64,000 bases of DNA from Anaeramoeba flamelloides (GCA_027625915.1 JANTQA010000048.1:2108001-2172000), one strand, 5' to 3'. Counted from the first letter of the stretch, positions 34,027 through 47,088 are shown. Program-made: numbers and translations. The notes: generated by a model not told the origin, from the sequence alone.

Positions 34027-36828
34027 ATGAGCACAATTGAAGAAGAACTTGGAGTTCTTCAATCAATTTATTTGGACGATCTATTAGTTTCACAATTACC
34101 CATCAAAAACCGACAACCAAAAACAAAACCAAAAACAAAAACAACAAAAACAAAAACAAAAACAAAAACAAAAACAAAACCAAAATCAAAACCAAAAATC
34201 GAAACAAAAACCTTTCCAATAGAAAAAAAACAAACAAATCCTCAAAAGAAAGAAAGAACAAATAATAAAAAACACAACACACTAATCAGTGTAAGGCTAA
34301 TAACTCGAATCGTTTCTGGGCTTTCATTTAAGGTTCATGTTTCCTTGATATTGTTGCCAAATTATCCAAAAAGCTTGCCTAATAGTATCAAGTTACGAAC
34401 AAACAAGGCAAGTATTCTAGTTCTCCGAAAAGACGAAGAATTCGAGTTATTAAAACTGCTTCAGGAAGAGTGCAAGCGATTAAAAGGAACGAATATGCTT
34501 TTCAGTTTAATTGTTTTGGCACAGGATTATTTGAACGATCTGGTTGAACAGATTTCCACGTCGAGTGCATTATCTCGGTTGCCGAATGAGTTGCTCTATC
34601 AAATCTTTAACAAGGTTCCACATTCACATTTCCCAATTTTGGCAAGAGTGTGCCAAAAGTGGAGAGAGATGGTCGTCTATGAAAAGGCACTCTGGAAAAC
34701 ACTTTCTGTCGAGAATAACAAATCTGCATTAAACTTTTTCCCAAAGTCGCTGGAGCAATTTTCAACCTTAATATTTGGCATCACCATTGGCAACTTATCT
34801 TTGCTAAATGGTGGGAAGGCACTACACACACCTTTCCCGTACCCAAGTTATTTTTTTGAATCCCTTTTTAAAAAACAAAAAATTTTGATCAAACAGGTGC
34901 AGAGGATCTCATATTATCAAGATTCCAAAATGACGAGTTCCATTAATGTGCGTTCTGTGAAGGCAAGTATTTCGTATCTGACCTGGGTATTAAAGCACTT
35001 CCAAAATTTGAAAAGGTTTAGTTGGTGTGGCTTTAATAAAGTGGCATATTCGGATTATCAAAAGTTTTTGATTTCTTCTGATTTTTCCAAATTGCAAACC
35101 TTAGAACTAAGCCATAACCATTTTGGCAGAATTCCAGAAACCTTTCTCAAAAAAAAGTCTTTGATCAAAACTTTGAATTTGTCTGGAAACAACATTTCAA
35201 ATTTATCAGTTGATTTCCAATTTTTGCCCTTGTTAGAGAATTTAATTCTTGACGATAACTTGCTAAAAGAAATACCAAACCAAATTTTTGATTTGCCTTT
35301 ATTAAAAAATCTTTCAATTGTCAGAAACCAAATCAGTGAATTAATTTTGCAAAGTAATTTAGATATATTAAAATTGGAAAAGATCAACCTTGAGGGGAAT
35401 AAAATTATGGATTTTAAAATCATAAATAATCAATTTGCCTTATGTCCTGATTTATATTATTTAGAGCTGAAATATAACTTATTAAAAAAAATTCCAAAAA
35501 ATCTAGTGTCATTTAAAAATTTAATTTATTTGGGTCTCGCAAACAACCAATTGGTTAGTTTCCCTTTACAAAAATTTGCGAAAAAGTGTAAAAAGTTGCG
35601 TTCAATCAAGCTTGAAGACAATCAAATAACTGGTTTCCAAATTAAAGACCCAAATTTATATTCCAATATTATCGATTTAAATATATCAAATAACAAAATT
35701 AATCAAATACCAAATTGGGTTTTTACAAAGACTAAAATTAAAAAATTATTAGTTTTAAATTATTCTGGCAATTATTTAAAAAAAATATCTCACAAATATA
35801 ATGAGAATCAAAAAAATTCATTAGACAAAAATATACAATTTAAATGTACAAATTTAAATTTAAGTCAAAACCAATTTTCAAAAATCCCAAAATTTATTCA
35901 GTTTTTGCCAAAAATAAATACCCTTGATTTAAGTTTTAATAGTATCATTATCTATTGTAAAAACAACAATCAGATAGAAAACGCTATTATAAATACAAAG
36001 GATAGCGAAATTGCATTTAATAGAAAAGAAATCAAATTGAAAGAACTAACAATAAAAAAATCTGAAAAAAAAAATTTAAAAAATCAAAAAAAGAATAATA
36101 AATTAAATGAAAATTTGTTTTTTAATTATTTGAAATTAAATAGTTATGATGAAGATGATGACGATGACGATGATGAAGATGACGATGAAGATGATGAAAA
36201 TGATGAAGACAATAATATGGAAAATATTCTAAAAAAAAAACTAATTCAAAACCTTTATTTAAATAATTATGAGAATGATGAGAATGTGGAGAATGTGGAG
36301 AATGCGGAGAATGAGAATGAGAATGAAAGGGAGAAGAGGAAGAGGAATGAGAAAATAACTGTTAATAAAATGGATTTTGAAAGCATCAATAAAAAAATTG
36401 AGAAAATTAAAACGGAAAATTATAATGCTTTTCAAAATTCAAGTTACCTTTTGAAATATTTGTCAACAAATTTGATTGATTTAAATCTTTCAAATAATAT
36501 GATCTTCACTTTTCCAGTAGAATTATTAGAATTAAGAAATTTAAAAAAATTAAATTTAAGTGGAAATTATTTAACAGAAATCCCTTTTATCTTTTTTCAA
36601 AAATTCCAGAACCAATTAGAATGGCTTGATTTGAGTAAAAATAAATTTCAAATCGTTCCCTTTTCAAATGGGGAATTGGTAGAAACAAAAAAAAATCTTG
36701 TTGGGATTGTCCCAAATGCTTTTTTTTTATTAACAAAATTAAAATATTTGAAATTGAAGGGTAACCCCATTCAGAAAAACGAATACAGAATTTTAAAATC
36801 ACTTTTTCAAAAAATTAAATTTAAATAG
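34027..36828 (+). CDS. RWD / F-box / leucine-rich repeat protein
   Basis: Single-exon frame of 933 residues, starting at the ATG that gives MSTIEEELGVLQSIYLDDLL, the classic first helix of an RWD domain. The RWD fold appears split by a PKTKTK-type insertion (about 35-60) and resumes at ISVRLITR through FSLIVLAQDYLNDL (to about 175). An F-box follows at about 179-225 (SRLPNELLYQIFNKVP...VCQKWREMV). LRRs run from about 355 to 650 (LQTLELSHNHFGRIP, LKTLNLSGNNIS) and resume at 813-933, with a D/E-rich and N/E-rich spacer at about 705-775. F-box/LRR proteins are substrate adaptors of SCF ubiquitin ligases; RWD domains bind E2-like or kinase partners. A ubiquitin-ligase role is inferred. The hydrophobic 17 residues upstream in the same frame lack an ATG and are not included. 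Confidence 0.88.
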   Translation: MSTIEEELGVLQSIYLDDLLVSQLPIKNRQPKTKPKTKTTKTKTKTKTKTKPKSKPKIETKTFPIEKKQTNPQKKERTNNKKHNTLISVRLITRIVSGLSFKVHVSLILLPNYPKSLPNSIKLRTNKASILVLRKDEEFELLKLLQEECKRLKGTNMLFSLIVLAQDYLNDLVEQISTSSALSRLPNELLYQIFNKVPHSHFPILARVCQKWREMVVYEKALWKTLSVENNKSALNFFPKSLEQFSTLIFGITIGNLSLLNGGKALHTPFPYPSYFFESLFKKQKILIKQVQRISYYQDSKMTSSINVRSVKASISYLTWVLKHFQNLKRFSWCGFNKVAYSDYQKFLISSDFSKLQTLELSHNHFGRIPETFLKKKSLIKTLNLSGNNISNLSVDFQFLPLLENLILDDNLLKEIPNQIFDLPLLKNLSIVRNQISELILQSNLDILKLEKINLEGNKIMDFKIINNQFALCPDLYYLELKYNLLKKIPKNLVSFKNLIYLGLANNQLVSFPLQKFAKKCKKLRSIKLEDNQITGFQIKDPNLYSNIIDLNISNNKINQIPNWVFTKTKIKKLLVLNYSGNYLKKISHKYNENQKNSLDKNIQFKCTNLNLSQNQFSKIPKFIQFLPKINTLDLSFNSIIIYCKNNNQIENAIINTKDSEIAFNRKEIKLKELTIKKSEKKNLKNQKKNNKLNENLFFNYLKLNSYDEDDDDDDDEDDDEDDENDEDNNMENILKKKLIQNLYLNNYENDENVENVENAENENENEREKRKRNEKITVNKMDFESINKKIEKIKTENYNAFQNSSYLLKYLSTNLIDLNLSNNMIFTFPVELLELRNLKKLNLSGNYLTEIPFIFFQKFQNQLEWLDLSKNKFQIVPFSNGELVETKKNLVGIVPNAFFLLTKLKYLKLKGNPIQKNEYRILKSLFQKIKFK

Positions 36829-37665
36829 CATTATGCTCGGAATTTTATGATTATTGCTATGATTATGATTGTTACTATTATGATTATTATTATTTGTAAA
36901 GAAATAAATTTCTTATTTTCTTTTAAAATTAATCGCTGTTTTTTTTTTTTTGTTTATTTTTGTTTTGTTTTAGGATTATTTTTTTAGAAATACTTATGAA
37001 TTAAAAATTACAAGAATAATTTTTCAAAAAAAAATTTGTCCTATCTATCTGAAATGATCTTTATTTTATTGGTAAAAAAAAAAACGAAGAATTCGTCTAT
37101 ATTTTAATTCATCCTGAATAACTTTCATCTTTCGTTTTATTCATTCAATTTTTTTTTTTTTAGAGTTAAATTTGTACGGTCAATAGTTTTTCATCATCAC
37201 CTAAATTGTATTTTAAATTGTCGATATTAGCTTACATGTTATTTTTGATAAATAATAATACACAAAATAAATAATTGAAATAATCTATCCCTTGATTGTT
37301 TATTATTTGTTAGTGAAACTTTAACATCTTTTCCCATAATTTTTTTTATTTGCTTCAAAATTTTGAAAAAATATATTTTTATTTTTTTTCTTTTAATAGA
37401 TAAGATTTCTTTTTGACAAAAATATTCCTACTGTGTAATTTGCACTTAATTTCATTTATTTTTTGGAAGAAAACAATGAATTCAGATTATTTTGCCTTTT
37501 TTTGATTTTGAATTTGTTGAAATTTTATGGATAGAGTTTATCAAGTATCATTTGGAGATCTAATGGCTATTATTCTTTAAAAAAATATACTTTATTTCAG
37601 AAAATTTTACTTGACTGAAATAATAAATTGGATATATATATGTATATGTATGTATGTATGTATGT

Positions 37666-39297
37666 ATCACAGGTATGACGATTTTGTTGATGTCATAAAA
37701 CGCGTTGGTGCACGCGTGAGCGACGCGTTAAATTCGTTTCTTCGATATATATATAAGAAAATTTTGTTTATAGGGAAAATTAAAAAAGTACGAAATTAGT
37801 GCGTTTCGACCCGGTCTTTTCAAGATTTTTTTCGAAAATACATGCTTACTATAAATTCATTTATTTGTTTTAGTATATTTCAAAAATACTACATAACTTA
37901 AAACAAAAAAATCAATAAATGAAATAAAAAAAATAATTGAAATAATTGAAAGTATAATTTATTGAATATATTTATTTAGACCCGTTATCAAAAAAGTAAT
38001 TATCAAAAAAATGATGTAATTAAATATATTTAGATGTAATGAAATACTATATAAAAATAAAATCTTTGATTGATCACAAAAAATAAGTATAAACAAAAAT
38101 AAAAAAAAAATCAATTAAATTCTAATGATTTTTAATTAAATTTATCAGATATTGTGATTTAAACCTTCTCTTCGCATGTATTGAGTTCTGTAATTTCATT
38201 TTCCTTGGTTCATCAATTTTCCCTTTTTATGTGAAATTAAATAAATATTACAATAGAATGTTTAAATTTAATAGAGAAATACTAATAGAATTCCCAACCG
38301 TAATTTAAAAAGTGAAAAGAGTTATCACGTATACTACCACACCATTTAGATTTGTTTCCATCATTTAACAAAGAAATATTTTATAAAATAGTGAAATAGT
38401 AATTTTGGATAAAAAACAACAAAAGAAAATGTTTGAAAACAATTTTGTAAAAAAATAAAATAAAAAATGAATTTATTTTTAAAATAAAACATACTTTTTG
38501 ATTCTCAGAAAATAACTATTAAGAAACCATAAATGTGAAAATGGGTTATGTAAAAAAACAAGTTTAAAATCATTTTATAGTCTCAAAAAAAAATATAAAT
38601 GTCTTGGTCACAAGTTAAAGGGGAAGTCTTCTCATGTAAAAAAATTACTGATCACTTTTTCCTAATTATAAATTGCTAAAAAAATTTTTTTAAGTTATTA
38701 ATTTTTAATTTTTTTTTGTGATAAATAAAAAAAAATTAAATTTAAATTATACTGGGTTATGGTTTATTATGTTGAATGGGATCTAATCACAATTCAAAAA
38801 TATTGGGCAAGTTAATATAATTTTGAACCAGTAAAATAGTGAAAAATTGACCACTTTTCAAGCCCAAATGGTAATTTTTTTGAAAAAAATATTCTTTTTC
38901 TCAGTATTTAAAGAGTTTACAATTTTAAAGTTTGTTATTTGAAACCCACTTTATGTGTTTTTGAATTTTTAAAAATAGACGGTTAAACCATTTCCTTCAT
39001 TTTAAAACCATAACCTCCACTTAGATGTGAAATTGCTAATTCCTATTTTTTAACTCTTTTAAGAGACTTATATACTCCCTATATTAAATTGTTAGTTTTC
39101 GTAGTTTTATAGTTTTTTCATTTGCGTTTTTTCATATCCCAGAAACGAAAAGTGTGATTTCAAAAGAATTCGATGACTTTTTCAAAAAACAAAAAATGAA
39201 AAAACGAATGAAACGAAAAATATATATATATAAGTCGAAAAACGCGATTTTCTAAGTTTTTCGCCGTTTTAAAACGAAAAAACGTAATACATGTGAT
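37666..39297. mobile_element. Candidate inverted-repeat element inserted in a GTAT microsatellite
   Basis: The left end ATCACAGGTATGACG (37666) and the reverse complement of the right end, ATCACATGTATTACG (to 39297), agree at 13 of 15 positions. Weaker similarity and CG-rich motifs (ACGCGT, AAAACGCG, AAAACGGCG) continue inward on both sides. Both outer edges abut GTAT repeats in the same orientation (about 37640-37665 and 39297-39318), as if one microsatellite had been split. The interior has no recognisable protein. Chance similarity cannot be excluded. Confidence 0.45.
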
Positions 39298-39479
39298 GTA
39301 TGTATGTATGTATGTATATTAATTTGTATTTTAAGAACGTCTGATTATTAAATCTCATTAATAGTCACTTTTTAAAGTATTATAAACATTTAATAATATC
39401 TGATGTTTTGTAAATTAAAAACAATAAAATTCAAAACAATAAAAAAAAAAATCGAATCAAACTTTTTGAAATGAGCTTT

Positions 39480-39860
39480 GTTGATTTTTTATTATTAAAA
39501 TTGAATTTAAAAAAGGGAAAAAGTTAATAATATGATTTTTTGCATACAATTATATTGATTTTAAAATATTATATATGGTCTCAATTTTCTTTATATTTAT
39601 TGGTATTTTCTAAGAACTTTTTTTTTTTGGCTTTTTTTAAAATATAATAAATTAATATGAAAAAGAAAGTAAAAAAAAAAACATTAAAGAAAAGAAAAAA
39701 AAAAAAAAAAAAAAATATGACGAAAAAAGAAAAATAATCATTTGAAAAAAATTATAAACAGAAAAAATGATTTTGATCAAAAAAATATAAAATATGATTT
39801 TTTTTTAGATTATGTGATAAAACCATAAAAAACCTTTCCAATAACAGTATAAAGTGACTT
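39480..39860. repeat. Probable diverged family H fragment
   Basis: Long A/AAAG runs followed by 'aaaaaatgattttgatc' and 'cctttccaataacagta' recall the central and right parts of 55270-55790 and 63280-63790. Low-complexity sequence limits confidence. Confidence 0.35.
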
Positions 39861-41887
39861 AAGATTTTTGAAACAATCATTTAGATTTGCAATTTTATTT
39901 GGTTTTGATCAAGAATTTCAAATTACTTTTAATGATCAAAAAAATATTTTCTTTACATTATTAAATTTTGAATGAATTTGATTTTACATTAACAAATAAT
40001 TAATTGGACGGGTAATATTGAATACTATATTAAATTTTGGTTTTTATTAAACCTTGGATTCAATTAGAACTGTTGGTTTCATAATATCTATTTATACAAA
40101 TTCAATAAAGTGTATAGAAAAAAATGAAAAAATTAATAGATAGATTTTGAAAATTAGATAAAATATTTGTTTAAGGGTTTAAGTACATTTTAAAATTTTA
40201 AGTGGTATAATTAATTGGAAACTGTATTATTCAAATATTTTTTTTGAAAAAATATATTAATATTTGAATAAATATGAGAGTTGTATATATCCTTTTATAA
40301 TATTTTTTAATACAAACTAAAAAATGGAAATCAAAAAAAAATATAATCGAAATAAAAAATATCACATAAAAATCATTTATTCTATGACCTTAAATGCAAA
40401 TTTTGATATAATTACTAATTCTTGATTTGGCTTTATTTTTAATTTTTATTGGGAAAAAAACTTTTATTTTTAAAAATTTAAGAGGTCCAAATTATTTGAT
40501 ATTTCTAAAAAAATTCCAAAATGGGTTGAAACCCCCTATTCTCATTAATTTTTCTATTTCTTTTTTTTTTTTTAAGAAAATTTGATATTTTTTGAATTGT
40601 TTTTTTTTTTTGAAATAAAGATTTATTGGGTGCGTTTGTATGATTTATAATTATTTATTTTTGATTAAATTGAAAACTCAAAATAATTCTGAATTATATG
40701 TTTTATTTTTTAAAAATATTTTCTTTTTCTTTTGTGAATCCCTTGTAATTGTTTTTTAATTTTGAGGATTCAATTATTTTTCCTTTAATCTTTTGGGAAA
40801 TAGTATTCTTTATTTTAGTTTGATTTGATAAAAATATTCGAAAAAAAGAATTATGAAAGGATTTTTGGAAAAAATGTTTATTGTTGATAAAAATAATAAA
40901 TAGTAATTGGACCAGAAATTAAATGTTATAAATTGTTTGTATTCGTCAGAATTAAGAACATAAAGAAAATAAATTATCTAAAATAGGCTTTGGTCAATTT
41001 TTTTTTTATTATTTGTAATTTTTACAAATTTATCTAGAAAGGTGATCATTCTTGTTTGATGTTCAAAAAGAAAAAATTTGTTTCCAATTCACACTTAGGG
41101 TATATTTTTTTGGTTAATTTTATAATTAATTACAAGTATCCATAGAAACATTTTTCTAGATCTCAAACTTATTTCATTAAAACAAAAAAAATTAATGAAA
41201 AAAATGAATGTTTCAAGAAATTTAAAAAATAAAAGATTCAATTCTGTATTATTTTTATTAAGTTTCACTTTCTTTTCAACAAATAGGGCAATAAATGGTA
41301 TATTTGGCTTCAAAGTTTCAACATCCCATGGAACTCAAAAAATAATTTTTCAGTAAGGTTGTTCAGGATAAAAATATTCCAAAATGGTAAAATGTATCAA
41401 CTTCCTAACTGTTATATAATTGAAATACTCTTGTATTTATGAATCTTCAATATTTATTCTCTTTTTCAAATTTCTCATAATAAAAAATGTATAAATAGAA
41501 ACGAATAATAAACAAAATAAATGAAATGTAAAGAAACACATGATTTTAAAATATAAACAAATGAGAATTAAAATATGAAGATAAATAACTACTTTTTTAT
41601 CAAATAAAGCTGAAAATGGAACAAAAATATAAAAAAAATTTAATTTAAAAATTTTTCGGAAATAAAAAACTCATTTGAAAAAAAAAAAAAATGTAATGAA
41701 ATATTTATTTTTTTGTGAAAAAAAATAATAAAAATTATATTTTATTTTGTTATTGTTTTTATTATTTTGTTATTATTATTAATCTTTTAATTAGAAAAAT
41801 AACAAATACTTCATTTATTCAATAATGTAATAATACGAATATAATATTAATGATTCAACATTCAAAATAATTCAATTGCATCTAAAA

Positions 41888-43476
41888 TTAAAGTTTCATA
41901 TTATTAATTGCCCCATTTATTCTTTTAGTAATTTGTGAATTATTTTTATAGACTTTTAATAATTCGTTACATAATTCTTTCCCCTCGCCTTTTATTATTT
42001 GTTCACGAGACTTTGGATCACAGGTTGAATTTAGTAAAAATAGAGCACCTCTTTCTAAAAGTTTCTCGTTATATAAATTTTCGTGAAGGGTGCCCACAAC
42101 TAAGTCAATGCCACCTTTCTCGATTATGACAGCTCTGCAACTTTCAAAAAAGAATAAATTGCTAAGGCAAACTATACAATTGCCAAGCAAAACGGGGTCT
42201 CTGCTGTGGGTGGACATTGCCAAAAGTAAGGCCGAGATCGCTTCTGATTTAATAAACAATTCCTGTAAGGACTCCTCAATTGCGAGTGATCCCAAAATGC
42301 CAGAACATTTTTTTTGGATGAGAGTTGAAGAGGAATGGGTGCGCATTAGCACTACAATGACCTGTAGACCTTTGGCGTCCCCAATGATCAGTTTGTTTTG
42401 TTTCTCTTGGGACATGTTATGCATGGCGCCCAAGGTTGAACGTAAAATTTGCAAATCGTCTTTATATCTCAAGACACTTTGGATGAGAAACGGGATCAAG
42501 CCTATTTCGCCTAATTTGATATTGTTTATGCTCTTTGACGAAAGATTTGAAAAGAGACCAGAACAGCGCTGAACAATTCGCTTGTCATCCATGTTTTCTT
42601 TGAAGATTTGGAAAATGATCTCAGGTGCATCTGATTGCCCGATTGGCTCAGTATTTTCAGAATTGGCAGCCAAGTTAAATAATGTGGTGATGCCCTTCAC
42701 GATGAGATCTTGGTTGTCGGCAAAGTTGACGAGGGCCTCAATGATGGGATCGAGCGCGCCCTCGGAAACGATCTGCGAAGAAACCTCTTCGTTGGTCGCC
42801 AAGGTCGTAAAGGCGCCCAAGGCCTTTGATTGGATTTCCAACGACATCGCGTTCTCGCCCATCACATCAACAAGTACAGAGATCCCGTTTTGTTCGCAAA
42901 TCATACTTGCATTGCTTGCAGACGTGCACAGGTTCCAGATAAATCCAATGCTTCGGCAGATAACTTGCTCGGATTGTGTCTTTTGGTTTAAAAGCTCCAA
43001 AATTAATGGGATGATCTGTGTGTTTTCTCCTAGAAATTGGCTGTTTTCTGGATCAAGCGAAGAGTTGCTTAACGCTCCCAAGACTTTTTCAATTAACTGT
43101 GGATCTTCTGGATACCTTTTGAAAATCCTCACAAGCAAAGATAATGCGCCAGACTTTCGAATATCATATTGGTTTTCTTTTTTTAAGGCCAAGTTATTAA
43201 TAGCAACACACGGATTAATCAATAACTTTGGTCGACTTATATTCAGTTCCATTTGCTCGACAATCCCTTCAATGCTTTCATCTTTAAGGGAATTTTAATG
43301 GATTTGTTTTTTGTTTTTTGTTGATTGTTTTTTGTTTAGTGTTGAGAAGAGAAGGGGGAAAAAAAAAAAAAAAAAAAAATTTTCAGTTCTTGGAATGAAA
43401 ATTAAAAAAGCTTTAAAAGGAGAAAAAAAATTGAAAGTGTAAACTTTCTAAGAATTGTTTTACCTTCAAGAGACAT
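41888..43476 (-). CDS. Armadillo-repeat protein with a 13-nt first exon
   Basis: Exon 2 (43281-41888) is a long open frame of tandem helical repeats of about 42-45 residues. Typical stretches are GALSLLVRIFKRYPEDPQLIEKVLGALSNSS, GFIWNLC, LGAFTTLATN and GGIDLVVGTLHE, all ARM-type. The internal ATG at 43252 is probably not the start. The frame continues upstream to an AAAG acceptor, and a 13-base exon ATG...GAAG at 43476-43464 with a GTAAAA donor joins in phase to give MSLEDESIEGIVEQMELN. The product is about 468 residues. ARM solenoids bind protein partners; this one is almost all repeats, with no kinase, FYVE or other domain, so its partner is unknown. It runs opposite to the F-box gene. The 182-bp intron is typical here. 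Confidence 0.85.
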
Positions 43477-44644
43477 TTTGAATTTTTTCTGAAAATTAAA
43501 GAATAAAAAAAAACAGTTTTTTGTAAAATAAAAAAATGAAAACAAACAATCTTTTTTGAGAATTTAATCTCTTTATTTTCCAATTAATAATACAAATGTG
43601 TTTGTGACCATGTAACTTTATTGAGATTTAAGTTAAATTTCATCCAGTTCTTGTAATTACTTTTTTTTAATTGATATTTGCCTTTTATTATTTCAGCAAC
43701 CAAAAAGTAAAGTGGGTTTTTTGAAACACAAGTAATTCACAGAAGTGTGTCTAACTTTACAATTTTTTTTTGACACATTCAACTTGGAAAATTTGTCACA
43801 TGATCTAATTTATTTTTCGTGTTTAGCTTTACTTTTTGGAACAAATAAATATCATTGAAGAAAAACTGTCTTAAACTTTTAACATTCCCCCAATTATTTT
43901 TGTTTCCATGTCTTGTTTAAAAATGGTATTTAAACCTAAATTACAATAATGTACAGAACAACAATGATAAAAATATCCTTTCTCAATAAAAGTTGAGTTT
44001 TACTTTTCTTTGATTGAAAATATAAAATAAACCTTTAGTTCAGATCTAGGTTATTGTTTTTGATTAATTTTGTTGCTCTCTTTACATGTTTTGAGGAGAA
44101 GACTTGAAATTCACAACGTCTACATATACCTGACCAAATCTTATCAATAAAAGAACCTTTAAGAGATTAACTTAAACATAGATTTGGCTTTAACAAAAGG
44201 TCACAGTAATTGGAAGGTTTATAAAATTTGCTCTCGTGAGTTTAAATAACTCGAAAAAAACTATTATAAAGATTATTGCAAAATAAATTATTAGATTTTT
44301 TAACTAAACATCACGATTAAAAATTATCATTTTTGAATTTTTTTTTAATCCCTTTACCAAATCGAAGAAAAGAGATACCAAAATTGTTGAAGTACACCTG
44401 TTAATAATTCTTATTTAGGACTTCCAAAAGTAACTAGTTTTTCATAATTTTTTATTTTCAAGGTTGAATATAATAATTATCAAAACAAAAAACCAAAGAC
44501 TGATTAGTTTTGTTTCCTTTTGATAAAGTTATTTGTAAAATCAAAATATTTCCAATATTTCATAAATAAATTGATCTGGAATATCTATTGGTTAATTATT
44601 TCATTTTTTTAAAAAAATGTTTTTTTTGATAATTAATCTAAACC

Positions 44645-44860
44645 CTATATCAAAATCATCGTTCCCTTAAAAATCAAATTTTAAATAAATATTTTCATAA
44701 ATTGAATTTATCTATTAAAATATAAAAATTTCGATTTTAATATTCATTCTATGCTCAAGAGATATTTATTTTTTGTCTAAAAATAAAATAATAAAAAAAG
44801 TAAAAAAAAAACAATTAAAAAAAATTTTCGCTATTTATTTTGTAATGAGCATTACATGAA
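44645..44860. repeat. Dispersed repeat family A, copy 3
   Basis: Same ordered blocks as 8105-8330, with best match over 'ttaatattca.tctat' and '.gagatattt.ttttttgtc', then 'aaaaataaaataa' and the closing 'cgctatttattttgtaatg'. Confidence 0.6.
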
Positions 44861-45459
44861 AAATAGAAAATTTAAAAAATTAATAAAACCCATTTATCGA
44901 TCCCCCTTCCATTTGAATAACTAAATATAATCTCTTTTTCATATTTGAAACAAATTTTTTCATTAATTCATCTGTTACTTCTTTCCTATTTTTCATTTTC
45001 ATTTTCGATTTTAACAAAACACTGAGGAAAAAATATTAAGTAAAAAAACTGATTTATTTTCAAACTTTTCATCGTGGGGGGAAACTTCAAAACGATACAA
45101 AAGTAATTCAAAATTCAAATGTAACATGGGCCATTTACTATTTAATTTAGTTTACATTTCGAGAAAAATTATACGAAAGATATTTTGCAACCGTGATTTA
45201 TTCATCCAAAATTCAACCCTTGTAAACAAATATTGATTTTTTCAAATTTTTTATTTCCAAGATACATTGAATGATATTCATATAGATAACCGAAAAATGG
45301 ATTTATTTTAGTTTTCTTTCTATCAATTTTTTTTTTTATTATCAATACATTTTCCAATAATGTAAAAATTGATTGTTAAAAATACCCTCCTGGTTAATAA
45401 TTTATTTTTTTAAGAAAATCATACCTTCCACAATTTCTAAATAAAAAACCAGTAATTTA

Positions 45460-45790
45460 AAAAGTGTCATAGAGTGCCGCCAAGTACCTAGGTTTGTTTT
45501 TAATTTGAGAAATACACCGAAAATTTCTGAAATTTTTTTTTTAATTTCTAAAAATTTCTTGTAACATCAAAAATTAAAAAAAAAAACACCGGCTGTTTTC
45601 ATTAATTCAAAATAATATAGAATAATCTTGATTTTACTTAATCTTTAAATTCTGAAAAAAATAAAGTTATTTTTTATTATCTTTTTTTGATGTTTCAAAA
45701 ATACATTGGTTTACTAATGAAAATAGAAATTATAAAAAAATCTAACGTGAAGTGCCGTAGACATCTGTCAAGGACCTAGCTTTTTATTAT
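45460..45790. repeat. Repeat family G, two direct motifs
   Basis: AGAGTGCCGCCAAGTACCTAG (about 45472) and AAGTGCCGTAGACATCTG with AAGGACCTAGCTTTT (about 45751) flank about 260 bp of AT-rich DNA. They are in the same orientation and match the reverse complement of the motif at 28880-28940. Confidence 0.5.
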
Positions 45791-47088
45791 AAAATTTAAA
45801 AATTAAACCAATATTTATTGAATTTTTAGTTTCTTTCTCAAATTTAAAACAAATTTAAGTCAAATAAGGTAAATTAAAATCTTCTCCCTTAAATATTAAA
45901 AATAAAAAAATCATATTTTTTTGGTGATTAATTTTTATATAATGTCCAATGTAAAAAACATATTTTCTAATCTTGAAATATTTAACTTTCTTGGGGAATT
46001 AATGCCTACCAATAAGAAGTCTAAGACCCAAGTATGTTATTATTGGGCCTAACTACATTGGTGTGACATGGTTCAAATGCCACCCAAAAATCGATTAGTC
46101 AATAGTAATATTTGTCGAGCTCATCAATTAATAATGATGAAATGTATTAGTAAAAAACCCAATAATTTGAGAAAAAAATATGTATTTTGCCACAATTTTA
46201 AAGATTTAATTATCAATATTCAGAATACAAAGTTGCAAAATATCTTTCTTATATTTGTGGCAAAATGTAGATCAATTCTGAAAAAAAGCAATTATTTTAA
46301 AAATTTAAATTACTAGCCAATATATTTTCTTGATCAATTTATTTATGAAATATTAGAAATATTTCGATTTTACAATTATCGTTATCAAAAAGAAACAAAA
46401 ATTACCAGTATTTGGGGTTTTAGGTTGATGATTATTGAGTTAATCTTTGAAATTAAAAAAATTCAAAAAAAATAGTTACTTTTGGAAGTTCTAAATATTA
46501 ATTATTGATATGTGTACTTCTCTTATTTTGGTTTCTATTTTCGGATTCGGAAAAGGGATTTAAAAAAAAAAAAATTCAAAAATGATAATTTTTAATATTG
46601 ATGTTTAGTAAAAAATGTAATAATTTATTTTGCAATAAGATTTATAATAGATTTTTTAGAACTATTTAATCCACAACACACTAATATCTTTTAGACCGAA
46701 TTACAACATACTTTGATTATAGATGAATCTAGTTTGACGCTTACCCCTTAAATAACATTTATATTTATCTTGAAATATTTTTTTTTTAAAATTCTTGGAT
46801 TTAATATAACATAACATATTTATTAATTGATATGATCAAATTTCAGTACTATTTTACAAATAAAAAACCAAGGTCCATAGGTTATGGATCAGTAATCCGA
46901 TTTAAACACAATACCACCATACTTGGTTTTAAACCTTTCCAGGTGAAACTTTAGTTCATTTAATTGAATTTTATTTTTTGAAAAAATTGCGAAACAAAAA
47001 TTTCAAAAATGTGGATTGTTAATATCTATAAATGATAATATTTTGACAAGTTTGAGAAGAAATAGTTAATTGTTTAAATATCACTTAA

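Larger units (their letters stand above)
36829..41887. other. 5.1-kb gene-poor intergenic DNA
   Basis: No gene is found. The notable parts are a GC-richer island next to a TATG microsatellite, a candidate element (37666-39297) and a probable diverged family H fragment (39480-39860). The rest is AT-rich without pattern. Confidence 0.6.

Noticed and set aside
37795-37825. Possible tRNA T-arm (GTTTCGACCCGG)
   Set aside because: No acceptor stem, anticodon arm or D-arm can be built around it.
42090-43298. Plus-strand frames of 160 and 238 residues opposite the ARM gene
   Set aside because: No recognisable domain, and the minus strand carries clear ARM repeats throughout.
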